Below are positions 33,547-40,332 of a DNA stretch of 64,000 nt, piece by piece (positions within the stretch are counted from its first letter, which is position 1; every line of letters starts with the position of its first letter). Below the pieces are notes generated by a model. That model did no database searches. It was given only the letters and a program-made list of their open reading frames with translations, and was not told the DNA's origin. The translations under genes were made by a program, and so were the position numbers. The stretch comes from DATKKG01 sp964475215 (GTDB lineage: Archaea > Thermoproteota > Nitrososphaeria > Conexivisphaerales > DTJL01). The DNA lies in NCBI GenBank assembly GCA_964475215.1, contig CAYYVT010000187.1, forward strand, positions 91,567 to 155,566, read 5' to 3'.

Positions 33547-34053
33547 ATGCAGATCAAGCTTTTTGTAAATGGCAAGCCCTGTGAAGTCACCGTCGAGCCT
33601 AGGACTTTGCTCGTCGACCTGCTTAGACAGCTGGGCTTCCTCAGCGTCCATCAGGGATGCGACGAAGGGAGATGCGGCGCCTGCACCGTCTTCATGGATG
33701 GAGGGGCCGTCAAGTCTTGCATGCTCTTTGGCGTCCAAGCGGACGGGTCGTCCATACTTACCGCCGACGGCCTCGCCACGGACAAAGGCTTCCATCCCCT
33801 GCAGACGGCGTTTTCTGAATGCCTTGCCGTGCAGTGTGGATACTGCACGCCAGGCCTGCTCATGACCTCATATGATCTCATCCGGAAATCCACCGATTTG
33901 GACGAGGCGGTGGTACGAAAGGCCATCTCGGGGAACATTTGTCGCTGCACGGGGTACTCGAGCATCGTGGAGGCCATCCTGCGAGCTTCGGCGTCGGGGG
34001 GCAAGAAACTCACAAATCCCGGAAGGAAGGCCTTAACCGAAGCTAGCCCGTGA
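33547..34053 (+). CDS. coxS: [2Fe-2S] subunit of the CoxMSL-type hydroxylase
   Basis: Small subunit, 168 residues from the ATG at 33547. The N-terminal plant-ferredoxin cluster is CDEGRCGACTVFMDGGAVKSC-like (four Cys), and the C-terminal helical cluster has CGYCTPG and CRCTGY. It links the molybdenum and flavin subunits. The open frame extends 20 codons into coxM but that part is not homologous. It overlaps convergent coxG by 11 bases. Confidence 0.94.
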   Translation: MQIKLFVNGKPCEVTVEPRTLLVDLLRQLGFLSVHQGCDEGRCGACTVFMDGGAVKSCMLFGVQADGSSILTADGLATDKGFHPLQTAFSECLAVQCGYCTPGLLMTSYDLIRKSTDLDEAVVRKAISGNICRCTGYSSIVEAILRASASGGKKLTNPGRKALTEASP

Positions 34054-34504
34054 CGGGCTCAGGCCCCTGAGATTCGAGGGCCTTGTGTAGGTTCCCGAAC
34101 ACTTCCTTGACTAGCTTGTCAGCTACCCCTCCTAGGACCCTCTGCCCGAGCGAAGCGAGCATTCCAGAAACTGTGGCTGCTGATGACCATTCTAGGACCG
34201 TCTCCTTGGCGCCACCCTTCAGGTCGACTGTTATTTCGAGGTCAATGGCGCTGTTGGCGCCTAGACCATGGCCGCGCAGCTTGACATGAGACGGAGGCAC
34301 CCTTTCGGAAACGTCGAAGTTAATCGTGAAGCTGGTCTTGATCATTGAGATGCCGAGCTTAGCGACGACTTGGAACCTGCCAGGTCCCAAGACCTTGACG
34401 TCTTGGATGTCGGGAATCCCTTTGGAGAAGTTCAGCGGATCGGTGAGGAAGTCAAACACCTTGCCTTGCCCCGCACGTACTATCTCGGATCCCTTGAATT
34501 CCAC
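34043..34504 (-). CDS. coxG: CoxG-like SRPBCC protein
   Basis: 153 residues of the CO-dehydrogenase subunit G family (START/SRPBCC fold), which helps membrane association or maturation of these hydroxylases. Diagnostic features: KGSEIVRAGQGKVFDFLTDP at the N-terminus, then PGRFQVVAKLG, and the C-terminal amphipathic region GQRVLGGVADKLVKEVF. It starts at GTG 34504, 34 bases after TATTAATC (34534-34541). It lies inside the cox cluster but on the opposite strand. Confidence 0.88.
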   Translation of the reverse strand: MEFKGSEIVRAGQGKVFDFLTDPLNFSKGIPDIQDVKVLGPGRFQVVAKLGISMIKTSFTINFDVSERVPPSHVKLRGHGLGANSAIDLEITVDLKGGAKETVLEWSSAATVSGMLASLGQRVLGGVADKLVKEVFGNLHKALESQGPEPVTG

Positions 34505-34655
34505 TTTGGGCCTTTCATTCCCGCGCGACGTCGATTAATACGGGTTTCCGATAGGCCCGCCCCGTGCTTTTGAAGAGTTTGAAGCCCAAGACCGCGTCAA
34601 CGCTTAACTACCCTGCAAAGAAATGACGAGAGGACCTTGAGAGCAAAGCAATTCC

Positions 34656-36707
34656 GTGTTCCGCTCTCCAGTAGTCATGATGGGGTTCTCCGCCATGAGG
34701 GAGTCTGACAAGTTCCTTTCCGGGAAGGGGAGGTTCGTAGACGACGTCCGCCTAGAGGGGATGCTTCACCTCAAGGTACTCCGAAGTCCATACGCGAGGG
34801 CGCGAATCGTGAAGCTGAGGGGTGGGATAACCGGATTCGAGCTCAAGGCCAACCTCGTCTCGGTGGGCGAAGGGGCGTGGGGAGGGCCCGTATCGGTTGC
34901 TTGCCCAGCCCTGCCTACAGATTACGTCAGCTACTGCGGCCAACCGGTGGCCGGGGTCCTTGGCAAGGATGCCTACGAAGCCGAGGACCTCCTTGAAGGG
35001 GTCGAGGTCGATTACGAGCCTCTCAAACCGCTCATAAACCCGGAGGAGGCAGCGACCTTCGAACCCATACACCCAGGAGTCAAGTCGAACGTCGCCAGCT
35101 CCTTCCAGCTTGGCCAAGACTTCACCGACGACTCCCCCATCGTCCTCGAAGACGAGCTGACCAACGCGCGGATCTCGCCCAACCCCTTGGAGCCACGGGG
35201 CTGCGTCGCTTATTACGACGGCTCGAAGCTGACCGTCTGGGCTTCCACCCAGTCAGTCCATACATGGAAGGACGCGCTCGGTGGCGTTACTAACCTGCCG
35301 CCCGAGTCCGTAAGGATCGTCCAGATGGACACTGGGGGTGCCTTTGGGGCCAAGAGCTCGCTCTACCCCGAATACGCGATAGCATGCTACGCGTCAATGA
35401 AGGCCCGGAAGCCCGTCAAATGGCTTGAAACCAGGTCCGAGCACCTCCTCGCGACCAGCCAAGGGAGGGGGGTGAGGGGGAGGATGAGGATATTCTCCGA
35501 CAGAGAGGGTCGGGTGAGCGGTTTAAAGGCTGACCTCTTGGTCGACACGGGGGCCTTTGCCTTTGGCATGGGGTCTTCCGCGCCGCGATTTATCGGGTTC
35601 CTTCTCACCGGCCCCTATGCCATCAAGAGGGTCTACGTCAATTCATCATCGGTGTACACGAACAAGGTGCCCCTTGGGCCATACAGGGGGGCGGGAAGGC
35701 CCGAGGCAGCCTTCTTCATAGAGAGGATGATGGACCTCCTGGCAGACGAGGTCAAGCATGATCCACTGGAGGTCAGGCTCTTGAACGCTAGCCCAAAGCC
35801 CTTCACCTCTCCCTTGGGGCTAAGGGTTGATGCCCTGGAGCCGTTCCTACGCGCAGCCGCCGACCAGCTCGGATACAAGAGCATGGCCGGGCAGAGAGGC
35901 GTGGGTTTCTCCTGCTTCATTCTTCCCTCTGCCGTGCAGCCAGGCGACTCCGCCAGGGTCACCATCAAAGACGGCTCGGTGAGGATCTGGATAGGAGGTG
36001 GCCAGAGCGGGCAGCATCACATCGTAATCGCAAGGAGGGTGCTACACGACGAGTTGGGCATCCCTGAGGCAGCCGTGAAGCTCGAGCTCGGAGACACCAA
36101 TGAGCTGGACGAGGGAGTGGGCTGCTGGGGAAGTAGGACGGCCATCGTGGCCGCTGGTGCGCTCTCCGAGGCGGCAGGAAAGATTCGTGACCAGGCCAAG
36201 GCGGCGGGCCTATCCTCAGCCGAGGACCTTCTGAAGCATGATTTCGACGTAACAGTGTTCCATAACATGAACGAGTTCGTCATCTCCCTGGGGGCAAATT
36301 TGGTCAGGGCATCACTGGAAGAGACCGGGGAAGCGAAGGTGGAGGAGTGCCTAGCTTACTACGACATAGGCAAGGTCCTCGACGAGGAGAACGTGGTGGC
36401 CCAGGTGGTGGGCGGCAGCGCCCAGGGCATCGGCCAGGCCCTATCGGAGGAATCGTGGTACGACAAGGACGGTCAGCTGATAACGGGGACCATCGCCGAC
36501 ACGGGCCTCCCAACGGCGACCTCCATCCCTCATGTCCTTGTCAAGCTCGCCCAGCATCCCCCCTCTGACGGAGCCAGCGTCAAGGGCGTCGGAGAGGCAG
36601 CCACCGTAGGGGTACCTCCGGCCGTCGTCAGAGCTCTAGAAACGCTCTCTGGACGGAGGCTGAGAAGGACGCCAGTGCGGCCGGAGGAGCTCCTCCCTCA
36701 CAGGTGA
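34656..36707 (+). CDS. coxL: Molybdopterin-binding large subunit of a form-II CoxL/xanthine-dehydrogenase-type hydroxylase
   Basis: 683 residues, somewhat shorter than the usual 750-800 but with both molybdopterin halves. The active-site loop reads PYRGAGRPEA, the AYRGAGR-like form-II motif, not the AYxCSFR of true CO dehydrogenase. GGAFGAKSSLYPE, GGGQSGQHH and the catalytic-base segment VKGVGEAATVG are present. It thus likely hydroxylates a purine, aldehyde or aromatic N-heterocycle. The GTG at 34656 is the frame start; ATG 34677 and 34680 are alternatives. Works with coxM and coxS. Confidence 0.9.
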   Translation: MFRSPVVMMGFSAMRESDKFLSGKGRFVDDVRLEGMLHLKVLRSPYARARIVKLRGGITGFELKANLVSVGEGAWGGPVSVACPALPTDYVSYCGQPVAGVLGKDAYEAEDLLEGVEVDYEPLKPLINPEEAATFEPIHPGVKSNVASSFQLGQDFTDDSPIVLEDELTNARISPNPLEPRGCVAYYDGSKLTVWASTQSVHTWKDALGGVTNLPPESVRIVQMDTGGAFGAKSSLYPEYAIACYASMKARKPVKWLETRSEHLLATSQGRGVRGRMRIFSDREGRVSGLKADLLVDTGAFAFGMGSSAPRFIGFLLTGPYAIKRVYVNSSSVYTNKVPLGPYRGAGRPEAAFFIERMMDLLADEVKHDPLEVRLLNASPKPFTSPLGLRVDALEPFLRAAADQLGYKSMAGQRGVGFSCFILPSAVQPGDSARVTIKDGSVRIWIGGGQSGQHHIVIARRVLHDELGIPEAAVKLELGDTNELDEGVGCWGSRTAIVAAGALSEAAGKIRDQAKAAGLSSAEDLLKHDFDVTVFHNMNEFVISLGANLVRASLEETGEAKVEECLAYYDIGKVLDEENVVAQVVGGSAQGIGQALSEESWYDKDGQLITGTIADTGLPTATSIPHVLVKLAQHPPSDGASVKGVGEAATVGVPPAVVRALETLSGRRLRRTPVRPEELLPHR

Positions 36708-36792
36708 ACTCTGCGGCCACGCAACTAGCTCTGCCCTGCGTTTATGCCCAACGTTTTTATTTTTCACTTCCTCAGGTCCTTTTTGAACGATT

Positions 36793-37665
36793 TTGTCGGC
36801 CGACGTCTCCGTCGATCGCCTGAAGTCTCATGTTCTATCCCTTTCCTTCATACGCCATCCTGACGCCAACCCCAAGGGCCTAGAGACGGCAAGAATGACG
36901 ATATGGAACAGGATGGTGGAGAGCGGCTGCTACATGGTTGACCAAAGCTGGAGGACAGGGAAGCTCGTCTTCCGCAACGTCCTAGGCGAGAAGGCTGCGG
37001 GGTTCAACTCGCCCCCCACCGTCGTGTTCATGGCCCATTATGATACCGTGGACAAATCCCCGGGAGCGGGGGACAACGCCAGCGGGCTTGCTGTCATGCT
37101 GGAGGCAAGTAGGCTCATCGGGGCCTCAGGCCTGCCCGTCCGAGTCTTCTTCGCTGCCCTTTCCATGAAGGAGACATGGGAGGGGACCAGCCTCAGGGGA
37201 GGCGAGGCGCTCTTGGCGAGCCTTAGATCGAGAGGAATCCCCGTCAACGCCGCCATCTGCCTCGATTCAGTTGGAGTTTCAGGCCAGATGAAGCAGGCCA
37301 CCCCCGAAGGCCTGCCAGCACCACTCCCCACCAAGGGCGACTTCCTAGCCCTAGTGGGATGCGAAGAATCAAAAGGGCTGGTGGATGCCTTCGCCAACTC
37401 ATGCAAGGAGGCCGTCCCCTCACTGGCGACCTCCTCCATAGTCCTCCCTGGCAGAGGCGAATCCGCGCCAGATGCCTTCAGGGGGGACCAAGTGGTCTTC
37501 TGGGCCAACGGGTATCGGGCCCTCCTTCTCACCGACACAGGAGCCTTTCGCTATCCAAGTTACCATGCCGCCGGGGACACTCCCGACAGACTGAACTACA
37601 ACTTCATGGCCGATGTCTGTCGGGGGATAGTAGCCTACGCAGGAAGCCTCTCCAACAAGGCTTAA
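36793..37665 (+). CDS. M28-family zinc peptidase-like protein
   Basis: 290 residues. Metal ligands are visible: His82 in MAHYDTVDKSPGAGDNASG, Asp94 in the same block, a Glu near 128-130, Asp158 in CLDSVG and His258 in YPSYHAAGDTPD. The family removes N-terminal amino acids or glutamate, or cyclises N-terminal Gln. No signal peptide is evident, so it appears cytoplasmic. It starts at TTG, 35 bases after a T-rich TATA-like run that also follows coxL and may end that transcript. Confidence 0.85.
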   Translation: MSADVSVDRLKSHVLSLSFIRHPDANPKGLETARMTIWNRMVESGCYMVDQSWRTGKLVFRNVLGEKAAGFNSPPTVVFMAHYDTVDKSPGAGDNASGLAVMLEASRLIGASGLPVRVFFAALSMKETWEGTSLRGGEALLASLRSRGIPVNAAICLDSVGVSGQMKQATPEGLPAPLPTKGDFLALVGCEESKGLVDAFANSCKEAVPSLATSSIVLPGRGESAPDAFRGDQVVFWANGYRALLLTDTGAFRYPSYHAAGDTPDRLNYNFMADVCRGIVAYAGSLSNKA

Positions 37666-37692
37666 TGTCGGAAGTGGGTAGGCCTTCCTGAG

Positions 37693-38523
37693 TTGACCAC
37701 GCTGGTTCAGCCCAGCCCAGCCCTTCTTCTAAGTGGCATCGGCATGATGCTCGTTGGCCTAGTACCTGTCATCTACTGGAGGCGGAGGACCGGTGTCTCC
37801 TGGAAGATTTTTGGGTTAGGCGCCGTTGCATGGCTGTCCACCGCCGTCCTCAAGGGTGCCGCGGATATCTACGTCGAGCCTGCTCTGAGCGCAGCCGTCC
37901 AAGGGTCAGCGACTATGGTTACCGCACTAGTTTACGGGCTTTATGTAGGCTTGGAGACGGGCCTGTTCGAGACAGGGTTCACATGGATTTGGGCCCGACG
38001 TTTTCGCCTCTTCGAGGCATCCTTCGAAGATGCCGTGGGCTTCGGCTTGGGCTTTGCATGCGTAGAAGCTATGGCTCTGGGGTTCGACAGCTTCCTCGGA
38101 ATCCTAGATATCCTGATGAATCCGGCCCTGCTCGGGACCCTAGCTCCATCGGTACAGCAGGCCCTATCCATCCAATATTCAATGGGGCCGGCGTCAATCG
38201 GCGCACCCATCATCGAACGGGCTGCAAACCTCTTCATCGACTGCTTTGCCATAGTAATGGTCTTCATGGCAATCAAGGGGGCCAAGGGGGTGTTCGTCCT
38301 TGCGGCCTTGTACGCGTCGCTGGCCGATTTTTCGATTCCGTTGCTGAGCGTCTATGTTTCAAGCAGCACGCTGTTTGGAACCTATCTCCTGGAAACGCCG
38401 TACATTCTCTTGGGCTTGATCGGATGGCAGGGCCTCCTCAGGTCACGTATGGACCCGGTGTTTGCGGTCAGGCCCCAGCGGAGGAGCAAGCCCCACGCTC
38501 GCCAGAAAGGTCTCCAATCATGA
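37693..38523 (+). CDS. YhfC-like polytopic membrane protein
   Basis: 276 residues with seven or eight TM helices and a basic C-terminal tail. LYVGLETGLFETGFTWIW and AVGFGLGFACVEAMALGF resemble the conserved Glu-bearing helices of the YhfC/DUF2324 family, distant relatives of CAAX-type intramembrane proteases. Proteolytic activity is not proven for the family. The TTG at 37693 lies 29 bases after GGCTTAATG, so it may have its own leaderless transcript despite being only 27 bases after the peptidase. Confidence 0.6.
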   Translation: MTTLVQPSPALLLSGIGMMLVGLVPVIYWRRRTGVSWKIFGLGAVAWLSTAVLKGAADIYVEPALSAAVQGSATMVTALVYGLYVGLETGLFETGFTWIWARRFRLFEASFEDAVGFGLGFACVEAMALGFDSFLGILDILMNPALLGTLAPSVQQALSIQYSMGPASIGAPIIERAANLFIDCFAIVMVFMAIKGAKGVFVLAALYASLADFSIPLLSVYVSSSTLFGTYLLETPYILLGLIGWQGLLRSRMDPVFAVRPQRRSKPHARQKGLQS

Positions 38524-38541
38524 TTCCGGCGAGCTACGGAG

Positions 38542-38970
38542 TCATTCATTCCATCGGTTGACCAGGTAAGTTGCGGAGCCATGAGAGCCCCGCCTCTGGT
38601 CGGCCAGGATTTTCCCGCCTAGGACTGCGGGCCGCAAGTCCAACCCAATCGCTTCCTCCACGGAAACTAAGGCTAAACCAGGACCCAAATCCTCCGGCCC
38701 TCTAATGGTGGGTGCGGACACGAGGAAGTAGATGCCGAGCTCACGTTCTCCCTCATCCTTGAAGGATTCGATCACATAGGCCAGATCTCCCACAGCACAC
38801 ATGCATCCGGTGTCCTCCTTGAAGCCCTGCGAGGCGGCCATTTCCAGGGTTTCGTCATCCTCAAGATATTTCCCGGGGGGCAGATACCACTTCTTGGACC
38901 CTGATCCCGCCGCTTTTAGGAGCATCTTTCCTTGCCCTATCATCAGCCCTCCGGCATAGATTTTGGTCAT
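38542..38970 (-). CDS. Nudix-fold protein with degenerate catalytic box
   Basis: 142 residues from the ATG at 38970 (TTG 38973 also possible); AAGGTGAT upstream is a ribosome site. The Nudix region (34-57) reads PPGKYLEDDETLEMAASQGF then KEDTGC. The canonical RE-U-xE-E-xG segment has Gln-Gly where Arg-Glu is expected and Asp for one metal Glu. Hydrolysis may be weak or lost. It sits seven bases downstream of the P-loop/deoxyribosyltransferase fusion gene and is probably in its operon. Confidence 0.7.
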   Translation of the reverse strand: MTKIYAGGLMIGQGKMLLKAAGSGSKKWYLPPGKYLEDDETLEMAASQGFKEDTGCMCAVGDLAYVIESFKDEGERELGIYFLVSAPTIRGPEDLGPGLALVSVEEAIGLDLRPAVLGGKILADQRRGSHGSATYLVNRWNE

Positions 38971-38980
38971 CAACGGGTAA

Positions 38981-40063
38981 TCACCTTGAGACCCCTTCGC
39001 GCCCGCCGCTAAGCTCGCTCAAGTACGCTATGATGGCCTCCTCGTCTTGGAAGACCCTTGTTGAGTAGTACTTGAAGAAGGGGGACTCCTGCCCCTTGAA
39101 CACGGCGTAGACGTTCTTGTTGTTCGTGAAGCCATATGTCATCTCTGAGAGTACACCGGGGGACATCACCGGCAGGAAGTAGTAGACGACTATCATGTCG
39201 CTTTGCTCTATGAGTTGATAGTCCCTCGCGACTATCTGATCGTCTACATCTTCGCTTACCTCCTCTGCCTCCTTCGCGTCGAAGGAGACGGTCGTCTTTC
39301 CCTTGGTGAATCTTACCCTGCTCTCGCCCTTGGCCCTTGCCTCGGACAGGAACTGCAAGAGCTCGGCATCTCGAATTGAAATCGGGTCGAAGACGATCAA
39401 TCCCACGCCGCGAAGGGCCTCCTTGAACGCGTCCTTCTTCTTGAGGCTCTCCTCGTCTCCGCCCGAGTGAGTCATCGGGTAGCTCAGGTAGGCCTTCGGC
39501 GCACGGGGGTAGTACAACAACCGGTAGAGCGTCTCCGGCGGTTCCTCTTGAGGGATCACGAGGAAGGGCCTCTTCTGGAAGTCCGCAACGGACTTCGTCA
39601 CAAACACCTCTTCGTCCCGCCAGACCATTATGTCCTTCATCGACAGCTGGCCCCTCCACTGTGACATACCCTCCTGTCTGGCCCTGATTGAAGTGATTGA
39701 GTCGATTATGGAAACATAGACGTCGGGCCGGATCTGGTCGAGGTAATGAAAGTCGAAGGCCTGTATGATGTGTTTCTTCCACCTGAAGCATGCGTGGGTG
39801 CTGATGATGATGTCGTCAAACTCTTCGGACTCTCTGATGATCTGCTCAAAAATCGTCGTCCGCAGAAAGCTCAGGGTGGAAGGCGATAGGTCAAGGATTT
39901 TGTCGGCCGGGATTTCGATCCCAAGCTTCTTGGCGGTTTCAAACATCATGTCCCCCGTCTGGAAGACCCGGATCTTCCTTCCATCGGCCTTGGCCAGCTT
40001 CTCCACCCGAGCAAGGTACGATCCGCGACCGGCGCCGCTTATGCCCGTCGCTACGATCTTCAT
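38981..40063 (-). CDS. Fusion of P-loop NMP-kinase-like and nucleoside 2-deoxyribosyltransferase-like domains
   Basis: 360 residues. The N-terminal half has an adenylate-kinase-type start (VATGISGAGRGSYLARV), but Arg13-Gly14 replace the Walker A Lys-Thr; ISTHACFRWKK (88-97) resembles the NMP/LID region. From ~188 a Rossmann-like domain begins AYLSYPMTHSGG, with VFDPISIRD and later DYQLIEQSDMIVVYYF and SPGVLSEMTYGFTNNKNVY. Glu307 matches the catalytic Glu of nucleoside 2-deoxyribosyltransferases. It likely binds or processes deoxynucleotides; activity is unproven. The next genes across tRNA-Pro are the ribonucleotide reductase pair. Confidence 0.65.
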   Translation of the reverse strand: MKIVATGISGAGRGSYLARVEKLAKADGRKIRVFQTGDMMFETAKKLGIEIPADKILDLSPSTLSFLRTTIFEQIIRESEEFDDIIISTHACFRWKKHIIQAFDFHYLDQIRPDVYVSIIDSITSIRARQEGMSQWRGQLSMKDIMVWRDEEVFVTKSVADFQKRPFLVIPQEEPPETLYRLLYYPRAPKAYLSYPMTHSGGDEESLKKKDAFKEALRGVGLIVFDPISIRDAELLQFLSEARAKGESRVRFTKGKTTVSFDAKEAEEVSEDVDDQIVARDYQLIEQSDMIVVYYFLPVMSPGVLSEMTYGFTNNKNVYAVFKGQESPFFKYYSTRVFQDEEAIIAYLSELSGGREGVSR

Positions 40064-40178
40064 TCATGTCCCCTATCTTCCTCACTTCTTTAAGTTATTA
40101 CGTGGTCCCGAGCTCTTGGATGCTACAACCTTAAAAGCGCCGGCTCAAGTTGCCAGGGACAGGTAGCAGCTTCAGCGT

Positions 40179-40253
40179 GGGGCCGTGGGCTAGCTTGGTC
40201 ACGCTACCAGCCTCGGGCGCTGGTGATCGGCGGTTCAAATCCGCCCGGCCCCA
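40179..40253 (+). tRNA. tRNA-Pro (CGG)
   Basis: Acceptor GGGGCCG/CGGCCCC with discriminator A, D-stem GGC/GCT, anticodon stem CCAGC/GCTGG with loop CTCGGGC (anticodon CGG), T-stem GGCGG/CCGCC with loop TTCAAAT. There is no intron and CCA is not encoded. A CTTAAAAG box at 40130-40137 fits its promoter. Confidence 0.96.
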
Positions 40254-40311
40254 CCTACATTCAAGGTGGCCTACCGGTGGTAAAGGTTTTTAGACCCAGC
40301 CATAGCAAGTG

Positions 40312-40332
40312 ATGTCAATAGTGGTTCTATGA
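40312..40332 (+). CDS. Possible six-codon leaderless ORF coupled to the NrdD-like gene
   Basis: ATG 40312 lies about 23-25 bases after GGTTTTTAG (40286-40292) and encodes MSIVVL. Its TGA overlaps the ATG of the next gene (ATGA at 40329-40332). Terminating ribosomes would sit exactly on the downstream start. Confidence 0.3.
   Translation: MSIVVL

Noticed and set aside
34656..36707. True CO dehydrogenase large subunit
   Set aside because: The loop is PYRGAGR, not the Cys-containing AYxCSFR required for the Mo-Cu site.
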